A DNA stretch of 64,000 nt from Bradyrhizobium sp. RP6. Lineage in GTDB: Bacteria > Pseudomonadota > Alphaproteobacteria > Rhizobiales > Xanthobacteraceae. Both the position numbers and the translations under genes were made by a program. The stretch is taken from the NCBI RefSeq assembly GCF_003837805.1, contig NZ_RQIT01000026.1, positions 1 through 64,000 of the forward strand. The letters run 5' to 3'. The notes beneath the pieces were generated by a model. That model was not told the DNA's origin. It ran no database searches and saw only the letters and a list, made by a program, of their open reading frames with translations. Below are positions 1 to 9,756 of this stretch, one piece after another (position 1 is the first letter of the stretch; each line of letters begins with the position of its first letter).

Positions 1-62
1 TGATCTCGAATCCGGGCCTCATCAATTTGGATCACCTGACCCATGGCATTCCCATCGTTCAT
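1..62 (-). CDS. IS256-family transposase, 5' end only (runs off the window)
   Basis: A minus-strand reading frame opens with ATG at 60-62 behind a good ribosome site (GAAGGAG) and reads MNDGNAMGQVIQIDEARIRD before leaving the window. The MGQVIQIDEARIRDHL-type start is what I recall for Mutator/IS256-type DDE transposases of rhizobia. Only about 20 residues are visible, so whether the element is complete cannot be judged. The element's right end should lie somewhere in the following 100 bases, but I could not define its inverted repeat. Confidence 0.55.
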   Translation of the reverse strand, partial: MNDGNAMGQVIQIDEARIRD

Positions 63-464
63 TCAAAGCTCCTTCATTCTAGAAGAAGCCGTCAATCCTG
101 AAAGTGCGAAAGACTCTGTACGTTATCCGAAAAGGAAGCCTGCATCACGGATTAGAGGATCCCCACCAACGGTCCGAATGGCAGGCCGAGCCCTTCGCGA
201 TGATTGGTAAGTCTACCTTTTTATCAAGAGAGCACCATTGTGTTTTGCCCCCTCCCCGAGGTCGAGCTTGGTTCCGAAGCCGTGAATTTGCGGCGCCGCT
301 TCGCCTGAGCAGCCAGCAGCGGACCACCGACGTGTTCTTCTCAGACCAGATGAGGCGCCCAGCTCGGCACCAAGTGCGCGAAGATCTCGATGCGCCAGGA
401 AACGTGAAGCGGTCCTAGGCTCCTTCGCGCGCCCCACGGAGCAAACCCGGATTGATTTGATGTG
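63..464. other. Intergenic stretch, no gene recognised
   Basis: Lies between the transposase start and the RND permease stop. Overlapping frames exist on both strands, but none resembles a known protein or has a convincing ribosome site. It probably contains the IS256 end. Confidence 0.4.
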
Positions 465-3400
465 TCATTGCCTGGCCATCTCGGCATCAGCAGCGCCGGT
501 GAGGTCGAGCTCGGCGAGGTTCGCGCAGTCGGCGCTCGCGTCGCCACGGTGATCGGACGCGATCGCGACATAGAGCGCTGGAAGCACGAATAGCGTGATC
601 AGAGTGCCCACAGACATGCCGGCGGCGAGGACGAGCCCGATCGAGAAGCGGCTCGCCGCGCCAGCTCCCGTTGCAGTCAACAAGGGTATGAAGCCCGTGA
701 CCATCGCCGCCGTGGTCATCAAGATTGGGCGCAATCGGACGCGTGCCGCCAACTCTATAGCCGAGCGACGGTCAAATCTCTCCTTGAGCTGCAGCTCATT
801 GGCGAACTCAACCATTAGGATGCCGTGCTTAGAAATCAACCCAACAAGGGTCAACAGTCCAATCTGGGTGTAGATGTTCATGGTCGCCCAGCCGAAGAAT
901 GGCGGAATCAACGCGCCGACCATTGCCATCGGCACGCTGATCATGATGATGAGCGGATCGCGCAGACTTTCGAACTGCGCCGAAAGCACCAAGAATATGA
1001 TGATGAGTGCAAATGCAAATGTAATGGCGAGTTGATTACCCTCTTGCACATACTGGCGCGCGTCGGCCAGGAAGTCGTGGCTGAAGCCTGCGGGCAGTTT
1101 CTTCGCCTGGGCTTCCAGGAAATCCACAGCCTGTTCGATCGTGACGCCGGGCATCGGCACGGCCTGAAAAGTCGCGCAGTTGAGCTGGTTGTAGTGGGTG
1201 AGCGCGTTCGGATCGGTGGCGGTCTCGACGGAGACCACGGTAGACAGCGGAAGCATTGAGCCGGTCGCGGTCTTTACGTAATAGCTCCCGATTGCCTGCG
1301 GCACCAGGCGTTCCCCTCGGGGAACCTGCGGGATCACCTGGTAAGAGCGGCCCTGCAAATTGAAGCGGTTGACATAGTTTCCCCCAAGCAAGGTGGCAAG
1401 CGCATTGCCTATAGTCTGCATGGTGATGCCAAGCTCGTTAGCCTTAGATCGATCAACCTTGATTCGTACCACCGGCTGGTTGAACTCGAGGTCGGAGTCG
1501 CTCACCATGAACAGGCCGCTCTTACGCGCGGCATCCTTCAGCTTTGACATCTGCTCGTAGATGGATTGGAAGCCAAGGGTCGAATTGATCACCATCTGCA
1601 CTGGTAGCCCGTCCGAACCGCCCGGAAGCGGAGGCAAGCTAAAGGCAAACGCGTTGATGCCTTCGATTTTTGACAGCTCGGCCTGGACAAGGGACTTCAG
1701 TACAATCGATGATCGCTTGCGCTCGTCCCACGGCTTGAGCAACATGCCGGCTAGGCCACTCTGCTGGCCGCTAACGCCATTGAGCACGAAGCTCAAGTCA
1801 GTCTCTGGAAATTTCTGGAACGCGTTTTCGAGCTTGGTGCCGTAATAGTCGAGGTAGTCGATATTGGCGTATTTCGGCGCCTTCGTTAAAGCGAATACGA
1901 TCCCTTGATCCTCCTCGGGGGCGAGTTCTTTGGAAGTGTGCATATAGAGAAAGCCGACGAGGCCAAGCATGGTTAGCGCAAACAGGCCCGTAACCGGTCG
2001 ATAGTCAAGCGAGCGGTCGAGCTTGCGGCCATACCACTGTGTCATGGCGCCGAACCCACGGTTCACAAATCTTGCAAACCGTCCCCCCTCGGCGCGCTTC
2101 AGGAGGAGCGAGCACATCATCGGCGATAGCGTCAAAGCGATCACGCCCGAGACGATCACCGCTCCCGCTAGCGTAAACGCGAACTCGCGGAACAGCGCAC
2201 CGGTGAGGCCGCCCAGAAATCCGATTGGGGCATATACCGCAGCCAAAGTAATCGTCATGGAAACAACGGGGCCGACGATCTCGCGCGCTCCCGCTGTGGC
2301 AGCCTTTCGGGGCGTTGCACCTTCTTCTAAATGGCGGTGAATGTTCTCCACCACCACAATCGCGTCGTCGACTACGAGACCGATAGCGAGAACCATTGCA
2401 AGGAGGGTCAAGAGATTGAATGAAAACCCCAGCAACAGCATCATGCTGCAGACACCAACGAGCGACAACGGAATAGTGATAATAGGAATGATGACCGAGC
2501 GCAGCGAGGCCAGGAACAGGAAGATCACTAGCACAACGACCACGACGGCCTCAATGAGCGTCTTCTCAACTTCATCGATCGATGATTGAATAAATTTGGT
2601 GGAGTCGTAGGCTACTTTCATCCTCAGTGACGGCGGCAGGTTACGCTCGATTTCCGGAAACAGCCCTCGAACGCCTCGCGCTATGTTTAGAGGATTTCCT
2701 TGCGGGCTCGCCTGCACGCCGACAAAGACCGCGTGCTCGCCGTTCATCGCGACACTAATGTCAGCAGTCTGCGCGGCAAGCTCCACTACCGCAATGTCCT
2801 CCATGCGCACAAAGCCACCGTCATTGGCCTTCACGATCATGCGCTTGAAATCTTCAACACTCCGCAGATCCGTATTTGCCGTGACATCGGAGATAGTGAA
2901 ATGGCCCTTGATCTGGCCCGCCGCGGCCTGGAAGTTGTTAGCGGCGATTGCAGCCGAAACTTCAGCCGGCGACACGCCGTGCCCAGCCATTTTCGCAGTA
3001 TCGAGCCATAGCCGCATCGCAAAACTCTGGCCGCCCAGAATGTCTGCCGCAGCAACGCCGTCGACCGTTGAAATAACCGGTTGCACGACGCGTGAGAGAT
3101 AGTCGGAGATCGCACTTGCCGCCAGTTCCTCGCTGGAGAAGGCGATGTACATGACAGCAGTCTTCTGACCCGTCGACTTCGTGACGACTGGATCGTTTGA
3201 TTCCTTCGGGATCAGGTATTTGACTGAGTTGACCTTGGAGAGCACCTCCGTGAGCGCTTCGTTGGGATCGAAATTGAGCTTGATGTAGACTTTGATGGTC
3301 GAAGCACCAAGCACAGACGAGGAACTAATGTAGTCAACGCCCTCGGCGGACGCGACTGCCTGCTCCAGGGGAGAGGTGATGAACCCCTGGATCATGTCGG

Positions 3401-3566
3401 CCGAAGCGCCAGGATAGGAAGTCGTAATATTGACGACCGTATTAGATAGCTTGGGATATTGCCGGATCGGCAGTACGGTGGCCGCGCGCAAGCCGATCAG
3501 CAAGATCAAGGAACTGACGACGATAGATAATACCGGACGTTTGATGAAAAGCTCGGTAAATGCCAT
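465..3566 (-). CDS. RND-family efflux transporter permease (inner-membrane pump)
   Basis: 1033 residues, the normal length of an AcrB/MexB/MexF-type proton-driven drug or small-molecule exporter. The protein begins MAFTELFIKRPVLSIVV, the classic first transmembrane helix. Near residue 400 it carries the TM4 motif GLVVDDAIVVVENI, whose two Asp residues relay protons, and it ends after a second block of six helices. It works in a trimer in the inner membrane with a periplasmic adaptor and an outer-membrane channel. Neither partner is visible nearby: no adaptor gene sits upstream, and downstream is an IS element. It is therefore an orphan pump, or its operon was cut by the neighbouring insertion. 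The substrate cannot be told from sequence. The coding frame is intact. Confidence 0.93.
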   Translation of the reverse strand: MAFTELFIKRPVLSIVVSSLILLIGLRAATVLPIRQYPKLSNTVVNITTSYPGASADMIQGFITSPLEQAVASAEGVDYISSSSVLGASTIKVYIKLNFDPNEALTEVLSKVNSVKYLIPKESNDPVVTKSTGQKTAVMYIAFSSEELAASAISDYLSRVVQPVISTVDGVAAADILGGQSFAMRLWLDTAKMAGHGVSPAEVSAAIAANNFQAAAGQIKGHFTISDVTANTDLRSVEDFKRMIVKANDGGFVRMEDIAVVELAAQTADISVAMNGEHAVFVGVQASPQGNPLNIARGVRGLFPEIERNLPPSLRMKVAYDSTKFIQSSIDEVEKTLIEAVVVVVLVIFLFLASLRSVIIPIITIPLSLVGVCSMMLLLGFSFNLLTLLAMVLAIGLVVDDAIVVVENIHRHLEEGATPRKAATAGAREIVGPVVSMTITLAAVYAPIGFLGGLTGALFREFAFTLAGAVIVSGVIALTLSPMMCSLLLKRAEGGRFARFVNRGFGAMTQWYGRKLDRSLDYRPVTGLFALTMLGLVGFLYMHTSKELAPEEDQGIVFALTKAPKYANIDYLDYYGTKLENAFQKFPETDLSFVLNGVSGQQSGLAGMLLKPWDERKRSSIVLKSLVQAELSKIEGINAFAFSLPPLPGGSDGLPVQMVINSTLGFQSIYEQMSKLKDAARKSGLFMVSDSDLEFNQPVVRIKVDRSKANELGITMQTIGNALATLLGGNYVNRFNLQGRSYQVIPQVPRGERLVPQAIGSYYVKTATGSMLPLSTVVSVETATDPNALTHYNQLNCATFQAVPMPGVTIEQAVDFLEAQAKKLPAGFSHDFLADARQYVQEGNQLAITFAFALIIIFLVLSAQFESLRDPLIIMISVPMAMVGALIPPFFGWATMNIYTQIGLLTLVGLISKHGILMVEFANELQLKERFDRRSAIELAARVRLRPILMTTAAMVTGFIPLLTATGAGAASRFSIGLVLAAGMSVGTLITLFVLPALYVAIASDHRGDASADCANLAELDLTGAADAEMARQ

Positions 3567-4258
3567 ATCGACTCATGTTTCAAGAGTGGGATGCAAATTC
3601 GCCGCAACTTATAAAGCGGCAATGATCACCAATGCTGCGGCTGTGCTAGAGCCCCCGGTATGAGGGACGCGCTATCGGCTACTCTAAGATCTCACGTGCT
3701 CGCGGATGCGGACGCCCTATCCTTCGCTTCCATGTTCGTCGCTCGAGTGAATGCGCTCTGATGGCTGATCCCCATCTAAGTGATGGGCACCTGCTATAAA
3801 GCCCCTCGTCTTCTTAAGTGCAATCGGCCGAAGGTCCGGACTCAAGACTCGTCGCAACACCTGATTGGCACTCAACGAATTATAGCGAGGCAGCAGCTCA
3901 GGTTTCGCACTGACCCGCAGACCAAATGATCGAGGTTCGACGTCGAAAGTACAGACGACCTGACGGGTGCTCAACTCTACAAAGGTAAATGGGTGATATA
4001 GTCTGGGCTGTAAAGCACTATACCAAGGTTTGTCGAATTGATCGCTGATCGCCGTAGAGCAAAACTCGTGATGTTGCCGGACACAAAGTTTAGGTCCCAC
4101 AATATTCCGTACGCACCTGCTACCTATCGCTTCGCTAAGTCGCTGAACAAGATCGCCTCGGAGTCGGCCCTCCGCTACCAGCTCGACGCGCCTTTCGGAG
4201 ATGCTTTGAGCATTTCTTGCCGCTCAATATGCTGCGAACCGTTTAGCCACGCATTGCG
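3567..4258. other. Gap without a recognisable gene
   Basis: The stretch upstream of the RND pump and downstream of panC. A minus-strand frame of 127 codons (3717-4100) exists, but its translation resembles nothing I know and has no clear ribosome site. I see no adaptor-protein gene here, although that is where one would be expected. Confidence 0.4.
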
Positions 4259-5109
4259 CTACCGAGTTGGCAACCCCAGTAGGACGTTGTCGATCAGCCG
4301 CGTTGAGCCAACGTAGGCTGCCGCACAAAGCGCCGCGGGGCGCCGCAGTGGACTATCGGCAGTTTTGAGCGTGTCACCGTCGACAAGTTCAAGATACTGC
4401 AGTCTGTCAACCGCCTCTAAATGCCCCTTGGCGACCGCAATCGCTTTTCTACGTTGCGCTCTCCCGAGCGAAATTCGTCGAGCGCCGCGGATAGTCCACG
4501 ATTGATCGCAAGGGCCCGCTGACGCTCTTCTTTGCTCAGATAGCGGTTGCGACTGCTCATTGCGAGCCCATCCTGTTCGCGAACGGTTCGTACAGTGACC
4601 ATCTCGATCGGGAGATTGAGATCAATTACCATGCGACGCACGACTGCGCATTGCTGAAAATCCTTCTGCCCAAAAAACGCGACATCGGGCTGCACCATGT
4701 TGAACAACTTGCATACGACGGTCGCGACACCGCGAAAATGTCCAGGCCTGAAGACTCCGCACAGAGGTTTGGCGAGGTCGCCCGGTTCAACGAAGGTTTC
4801 GAAATGGCTCGTATAGACCTCCTGTGTATCCGGCGCGAAGAGGATCGCAACACCGCCATCACGGCACAGTCCCTCATCACGTAAAAAGTCGCGCGGATAG
4901 CTACTGAGATCCTCGTTTGGTCCGAACTGAGTGGGGTTGACGAAGATGCTGACGACGGTGACGTCGCATTGCGCCTGGCTCGCCGCGATCAGCGCCAAGT
5001 GGCCATCGTGGAGATAGCCCATTGTCGGCACCAATCCGACCCGTTGATCGGCACCGCGGGATTTTGCGAGAGTACGGCGAAGTTCAGCGACCCTCGTGAT
5101 TGTTTGCAT
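4259..5109 (-). pseudogene. panC: Pantothenate synthetase, frameshifted near the C-terminus
   Basis: PanC joins pantoate and beta-alanine using ATP, the last step of vitamin B5 synthesis. From ATG at 5109 the frame reads MQTITRVAELRRTL, then the ATP-binding PTMGYLHDGHL, FVNPTQFGPNEDL, FGQKDFQQ and AMSSRNRYLS motifs. That frame ends at 4417 after about 230 residues. The missing C-terminus continues in another frame (KGHLEAVDRLQYLELVDG ... LCAAAYVGSTRLIDN) to a TAG at 4259. Adding one base at the AAAA run near 4444-4448 restores a 283-residue protein, the usual PanC length. Either this is a real one-base deletion or a sequencing slip in a short homopolymer. The catalytic core lies before the break. 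Start 5109 lies 13 bases after the panB stop, so the two form an operon. Confidence 0.9.
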
Positions 5110-5122
5110 GTGGAGCTCTATA

Positions 5123-5995
5123 TCAAGTTGGGTTGGAGGGCGCCCAGTTGGTAATTGCTTCTTCGACGCCTTCGGGAAGCCTATAGGACTCTTGCGGTCC
5201 CGGGAATGCACCACCGCGGACATCCGCGGCCCAGCGCGAAAGCGCATCATGCAACTGCTGAAAGCCTTCTGCATAGGCGCGAACGAATTTGGGGCGATGA
5301 CCTCCAGTGAGGCCCAGCACGTCGTGAAACACGAGTACCTGGCCTGAACAGTCCGGGCCGGCGCCGATCCCGATCGTCGGTATTGTCAAGGATTTGGTTA
5401 CTCGAGCAGCAAGCTCGGCCGGAATGCCCTCCAATACCAAAGCGAAACAGCCGGCCTCCTGCAGACGGTGAGCGTCATCGAGCAAACGCAACGCTTCATC
5501 CGCTGTCCGACCCTGCACTTTAAAGCCCCCCATGACGTTGACGCTCTGGGGCATAAGACCGAGATGACCCATCACAGGAATCTCGCAATCGACGAGGGCC
5601 CGTACCATCTCGATTCTCTTGCCACCGCCCTCGAGTTTCACCGCAGCTGCGCCTCGCTGCAGGAATCCGCCGGCATTGCGTATGGTTTCCTCGACGCTGA
5701 CGTGGAAGCTAAGAAATGGCATATCGGCGACAAGTAAAGCACGAGGCTTGCTGCGTACCACGGCTTCCAGATGATGGTTCATCATCGCAACGCTCACTGG
5801 AAGCGTATTTTCGAATCCAAGGCAAACGTTACCCACACTGTCGCCGACGAGAATGATGTCGACGGACGGATCCGCGATACGCGCCGCAACCGCGTCGTAG
5901 GCAGTCGTCATGACGAGACGCCGAGCGTCCTGCTTCCACTGCTGCAGCATGGGAATTGTGATGCGATCGATCGGCTGCTCGGAAACGTGGCTCAT
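5123..5995 (-). CDS. panB: 3-methyl-2-oxobutanoate hydroxymethyltransferase
   Basis: PanB makes ketopantoate from 2-oxoisovalerate and methylene-tetrahydrofolate, the first committed step of pantothenate synthesis. The 290-residue protein matches the family length and shows LVGDSVGNVCLGFENTLPV (metal and substrate site), VKLEGG, PVMGHLGLMPQSVNVMGGF and IGIGAGPDCSGQVLVFHD. It is the first gene of a minus-strand panB-panC operon. A panCB pair on an accessory element is known in rhizobia (the Rhizobium etli symbiotic plasmid), so its location here fits an island. The intact panB beside a broken panC suggests that the chromosome carries another panC, or that the break is a sequencing error. Confidence 0.95.
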   Translation of the reverse strand: MSHVSEQPIDRITIPMLQQWKQDARRLVMTTAYDAVAARIADPSVDIILVGDSVGNVCLGFENTLPVSVAMMNHHLEAVVRSKPRALLVADMPFLSFHVSVEETIRNAGGFLQRGAAAVKLEGGGKRIEMVRALVDCEIPVMGHLGLMPQSVNVMGGFKVQGRTADEALRLLDDAHRLQEAGCFALVLEGIPAELAARVTKSLTIPTIGIGAGPDCSGQVLVFHDVLGLTGGHRPKFVRAYAEGFQQLHDALSRWAADVRGGAFPGPQESYRLPEGVEEAITNWAPSNPT

Positions 5996-6640
5996 TTGGA
6001 CCTCAGTTCGATTTTGCGGTGCGAATGTGGCAAAGCTTGAACTCCGCTTAACTCGCCGACGATTTGGAAGTCATAGCTACCCACACCGTTCGAAATGATC
6101 GAATATGCCGGGCGATCAGTAGTCTGGTTGCTGCGAAACGCAAGTGAACCTCTTCCGCTTCAACTCAACTAATTTGCTGCTCATCCAAGAAGGAGAACAG
6201 CAAACAATGAGTTGGTCACGGGATTGGCAGATCCGCGCAACAGCAGCGTTGAGAGCACAGCAACGCGAGCGCCTACGCTGAGAAATGCTTAGCAGCGTAT
6301 ACTGTTCTCATTTGAAGAACGTTCAGCCTTCCGCACACACGGTACTTCCTTACGGAGCGTGGAGGAAAATTGTCAACTTGCGGAAGAGAAAAAGAAATCG
6401 ACGGCTCAAAAATGGCCCGCGGATGGATGAAAATCCCTTTGGTTGCGCCATCATCGCCGGGAGACTTACTTGGGTTGTCTGTTGGGTATGCGGGCGTGGG
6501 TCGGCCTCCGCCGATTCGCCGACCGGCTGCCGCGGTCGGCGACCTATCCGGTCCGGTCTAGAGCAGCTCATCGGCTGGATCGACGATGTGCAGTGTAGAA
6601 TTCCTTGAGGTCCGCCGAGGTGACGCAATACTGCGGCGTG
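5996..6640. other. Upstream region of panB, no gene recognised
   Basis: About 645 bases with only short, implausible frames. It should include the panB promoter, but I could not pick out a convincing -35/-10 pair. No nod-box or NifA/RpoN signature was seen. Confidence 0.4.
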
Positions 6641-7340
6641 ACTAAGATCGTGTTTCCAAGCCAGCGCAGCAGCAGATCTCGATCGCTAAAGAGCCCCTAT
6701 GAAGCTTGGTGCCGATTTGCTCGAGGCCCAGGCGTTCGCACGCTTTGCGGGAAGCAGAGGTTCGTAGCAGGGTCCGTTGTCGGTCGTGACCTGCTGACCT
6801 TGACGCCGATGCTTGTGGCGTCGCCGCCTTGAGGAGGGCCGCGGCGCAGCCCTGCCACTCGCTTCGCCTCGCTGAACGTATTTCGGGAGGCATCCTCGTT
6901 CAGACGTCAACATAATCCCGGCCAGGTTCTTCGCCGCGTACCCGGAGGCTGCTCTTTCGAGTCCGACCACCATTGATCGATGGTCTACACGGTTGGACTT
7001 GCCCATCTTTTTGATAGCGACGTGTCAGCTCACCGGGACGTTCACGTCCATAGCGCCGCACCGGCTCGGCCGGGTCAAGCCGCGCAATCGGCGTGGCGCG
7101 GCCGTCGCACTCCGAATTCGGCGCGTGTGGCAGGCAGAGCTTGGCGTTGAAAGAGCCTTGTAGAGCGATCACGCTCCATCGACGCCTGCCCCTGCGGAAC
7201 GCTTGACCCACTTGGTGACGGTCTTGGCCGAGCTATTGAATTGCAGCGCGGCTGGCCTTTGTCAGGCCACTACGACCCCCCTCGGCACCATGGCTTCCCG
7301 ATCTTTCGGCGTCAGAGCCGCGTCCTTATGGGTGCCTATC
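6640..7340 (-). pseudogene. IS481-family transposase remnant
   Basis: Read on the minus strand from about 7330, the three frames together spell an IS481-like transposase in pieces: THKDAALTPKDREAMV, then a helix-turn-helix remnant with QFN and TVTKWVKR, then LDPAEPVRRYGRERPGEL, and later VTTDNGPCY and ACERLGL near 6750-6650. IS481 transposases have exactly these blocks (N-terminal HTH, LEPAEPVRRYERERPGELIHIDIKKLG, rve core with TDNG). Here the aspartate after PGEL is lost and several frameshifts and stops interrupt it, so it is a decayed copy. I could not find its terminal repeats. Confidence 0.75.
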
Positions 7341-7431
7341 GATCCTCCACGAGCGGGCTAAAGCTTCGCCAAGTTCAGCTTCCTCGTTCACGAGAGGTTG
7401 GACCACTTACCGAAAGCTCACACTAGTGGTC

Positions 7432-7704
7432 TCACAGACATGCTACCCGAACCGGCTGACACCCATGCGCCCCCTCTAAAAGCGCGCGTATGCGCGCAGC
7501 GATCTGCCGTGCTTCCTTCGGCCGCAGGTCGGGTTTTATGCAATCGAGTATGGCTAGCATTGCCTGAACTTCATCCATGTTCAATGTGGCGAGCTTGCGA
7601 TCTGATAGTCCCAGAGACTTATCGGCGGCACGGACCTGATTGGCTACAAGCACCGCAAGCGCTTGCGACCGCAGGGACGTGATATGCTGCTCGAATATGT
7701 GCAT
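7432..7704 (-). CDS. Small hypothetical protein, 90 residues
   Basis: A minus-strand frame beginning MHIFEQHITSLRSQALAV and ending LRALLEGAHG...VACL. The composition is protein-like, with amphipathic helices and a KPDLRPKEARQIAARIRALLE stretch, unlike the spurious frames around it. I do not recognise the family. There is no neighbouring operon, and it stands between IS481 debris and a gene-poor stretch. It may be an island-specific small gene or the remnant of a larger one. Confidence 0.4.
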   Translation of the reverse strand: MHIFEQHITSLRSQALAVLVANQVRAADKSLGLSDRKLATLNMDEVQAMLAILDCIKPDLRPKEARQIAARIRALLEGAHGCQPVRVACL

Positions 7705-7824
7705 TTTTGCCCTGTAGCTGCCCTATGGGCATGGTGTCGCAAGCGCTGGTGGCCAACCCGGTCACAAAGACTGGGGCTGGCCACCTTTGCTCCCATGAGG
7801 CTCAAATTCTCAAGGGCGACCTAG

Positions 7825-8157
7825 TTATATCTTCGAGAAGCAACGAAGGGCACCTACCAAAATAGATCGGTCCCATCTCATCGGCGATTCTTTAAGCTGG
7901 GTCTTTACCTTGAACCAATTGGAGACACCAGCATGACCCGACACGTGGGCGTTCCTAGAAAACCGTGCATAAAAAACAATGACAGGCCAAACGCACATGA
8001 GAGGCGCAAGAATGTTGGCAGAGTAAGTCCAGACGAAGCGCGATAGAATCAGTCCATTGAGAAGATTATCCGAGACCTTGAAAGCCGCGACGGGGAGCAC
8101 CGCGTTGAAGAATCGGACGACGCTGTCGGCATCGTCGTCGCCACACACGGCAGACAC
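7825..8157 (-). CDS. Hypothetical protein, 110 residues, weakly supported
   Basis: The frame has one hydrophobic stretch (LAPLMCVWPVIVFYARF) that could be a membrane helix, and an otherwise unremarkable sequence. I know no relative. There is no strong ribosome site and the surrounding region is non-coding in character, so it may not be a gene. Confidence 0.25.
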   Translation of the reverse strand: MSAVCGDDDADSVVRFFNAVLPVAAFKVSDNLLNGLILSRFVWTYSANILAPLMCVWPVIVFYARFSRNAHVSGHAGVSNWFKVKTQLKESPMRWDRSILVGALRCFSKI

Positions 8158-8239
8158 AATTGCATCAAGACAACAGCGGACTGGATTTAGCCAGGCAATC
8201 TCCTTTCCCTTCCTGAGTGTTGGCGAAGATTGATCGGAA

Positions 8240-8310
8240 GCAGTGCGGGCGCGACTCGGCGCCGCTTGGTTGCGCTGGAGCAGACGCTGTCCCTACCCCG
8301 CCCGCACTGC
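8240..8310. repeat. Structured repeat, copy A
   Basis: A perfect 12-bp inverted repeat (GCAGTGCGGGCG at 8240-8251, its complement at 8299-8310) encloses the conserved blocks GACTCGGCGCC (8253-8263) and CGCTGTCCCT (8285-8294). The same two blocks, inside different but again complementary arms, recur at 8485, 8554, 9098 and 10713. Confidence 0.75.
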
Positions 8311-8484
8311 CAGTTGAACTTAGCAGAACTTCAATCAGCGCTTTTCCCCGACGCATACACAGGGGGAGCGCTTTCCCTGCCACCCAGCTAACTGCTCCAA
8401 ACTGAGCTTCAAGCGGCGCAAGAAGCTGATTGCTTGCAGAACGAGCAAAATCGGCAGAAGGAGAACTAACCCGCGAGTTGGAAG

Positions 8485-8550
8485 CATTGCGGGCGCGCTC
8501 GGCGCCTGGGGCATCATGAGGCACTATCCTGCCGCATCCGCAGTGCAATG
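8485..8550. repeat. Structured repeat, copy B (degenerate)
   Basis: Arms CATTGC (8485-8490) and GCAATG (8545-8550) flank GCTCGGCGCC (8497-8506) and ACTATCC (8523-8529). It is immediately followed by copy D, four bases away, in the same orientation. Confidence 0.5.
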
Positions 8551-8553
8551 AGC

Positions 8554-8623
8554 TTAACGGAAGCGTGACTCGGCACATGGTGGTCCTTCAGCTCATGCGC
8601 TGTCCCCGCCACGCCCCCGTTAA
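8554..8623. repeat. Structured repeat, copy D
   Basis: Outer arms TTAACGG (8554-8560) and CCGTTAA (8617-8623), inner arms GCGTG (8563-8567) and CACGC (8610-8614), then the conserved blocks GACTCGGCAC (8567-8576) and GCGCTGTCCC (8597-8606). The two stems are separated by a symmetric AA/CC internal loop. Confidence 0.7.
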
Positions 8624-9097
8624 ACCCAACGATTCTTTATCGGGGCTGGCTTACCGAAAGCTGACAGACCTGCACAATTTACAAAACGAAAGGCGACCCA
8701 TGTGGGCGGGCCGCTTGCCGTTGGCAGCGATATCGCCGTTTACGCCTCAGATAACAGTCATTCGGCGCGCTTGCGATCAGCGGCACCCGCATTGAGACTA
8801 CGCGCCGGATTGACACTCAGCCAATCCACTGCACGTTTGATGACTGATCGGCCGTATGACCTCACGCCCCCTGGCTCGTGGGCTCTTCGACCATGCAGGA
8901 TTGGCCATTCGGATTGCGCATCAGTTGCTCTCGAATTTGAATACGTCGCGCCGCTTACCGGCTCGTGCTCCACGCTGGGTTCGCGTGGGGAGGACGATTG
9001 GGCTCCGATTCGTCAAAATGCTTAATGAGCTCGATCAGCCTATCTCCCAGTAATGCGCGAAAACTAGACGCAATTAGCGAGTTCGAGAGAAAGCAGC
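8624..9097. other. Non-coding stretch between repeats D and C
   Basis: Several short frames on both strands, none convincing. I see no promoter, RNA or mobile-element signature. Confidence 0.35.
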
Positions 9098-9162
9098 GCG
9101 GATGCGACTCGGCGCCGATGTCCACCGGGGAGGTGGATAAATGCGCTATCTGCCGCATCCGC
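9098..9162. repeat. Structured repeat, copy C
   Basis: Arms GCGGATGC (9098-9105) and GCATCCGC (9155-9162); conserved blocks GACTCGGCGC (9106-9115) and GCGCTATCT (9143-9151); an apical hairpin CCACC/GGTGG at 9122-9136. An outer helix TAGCG (9075-9079) with CGCTA (9173-9177) extends it. Confidence 0.75.
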
Positions 9163-9447
9163 TTCGCCGGAACGCTAGTCAGCCTCGGGGATCACAAGGC
9201 TAACCCGCCCGGCTTTCCCGTGAGGCCCGCCGCCTCAGGGTACAGTGGGACTTTAGCGAGAGAGCGGCCTCGGGTGACCTACCAGCATTGGTAGTCATGC
9301 ACAGCACGGCGGCGCAAATGGGCAAGCACACCACGTTGAACCACCTTGCATGAAGGCAGCACGCTTCGCGCCGGGTTCGGCGGTATCGGCCGCTCCGTAA
9401 CGCCGTTATCCAGAGCGTCTCTGCGGATAAGCACTGGAGCTCCCTCA

Positions 9448-9756
9448 CTACGCCGCGGCCTTTGTCGGGCCGATATAGCTCCCGGCGCTGTTCGCCATTC
9501 TGGCGAGCTTCTCGTTGCCCAGCGCCTCTACGCGCCCCTTGCTTTGCGAGAGACCAAGGTGTGGCAACCACGGCTTCCGGCGGCGAGCGTTCGCTTCGAG
9601 GCGTTTGTCCCTCGGGCTAGCGTCTGCGGCAGGCTTCCTGCTGTTTATGGAGCGCAGTTGCGCGATGAAGTTCGCGGCGAACAGCTCGATGTCAGGCAGA
9701 GCCTTTGATTTTTTAGAGAGGCGCAAGCGTCTGCATGCTTTTCTTTCACTAAGCAT
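9448..9756 (-). CDS. Possible hypothetical protein, 102 residues
   Basis: The frame reads MLSERKACRRLRLSKKSK, then a DIELFAANFIAQLRSINSR segment that looks like real protein, then basic residues. Family unknown, no operon context and no strong ribosome site. I list it because its codon pattern is more protein-like than the surrounding frames. It may be a fragment. Confidence 0.3.
   Translation of the reverse strand: MLSERKACRRLRLSKKSKALPDIELFAANFIAQLRSINSRKPAADASPRDKRLEANARRRKPWLPHLGLSQSKGRVEALGNEKLARMANSAGSYIGPTKAAA

Noticed and set aside
3717..4100. 127-codon minus-strand frame
   Set aside because: Not similar to an RND adaptor or any known protein; no ribosome site.
5996..6640. nod box or NifA/RpoN promoter upstream of panB
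   Set aside because: I looked for the conserved ATC-N9-GAT units and GG-N10-GC pattern and found no convincing match.
8554..8623. Integron attC site (GCTTAAC at 8552-8558 and GTTAAAC at 8619-8625 match the RYYYAAC/GTTRRRY core sites)
   Set aside because: Only copy D fits. In copies A, B, C and E the core sites are absent or in the wrong order, and no integron integrase is in the window. Kept only as a structural comparison.
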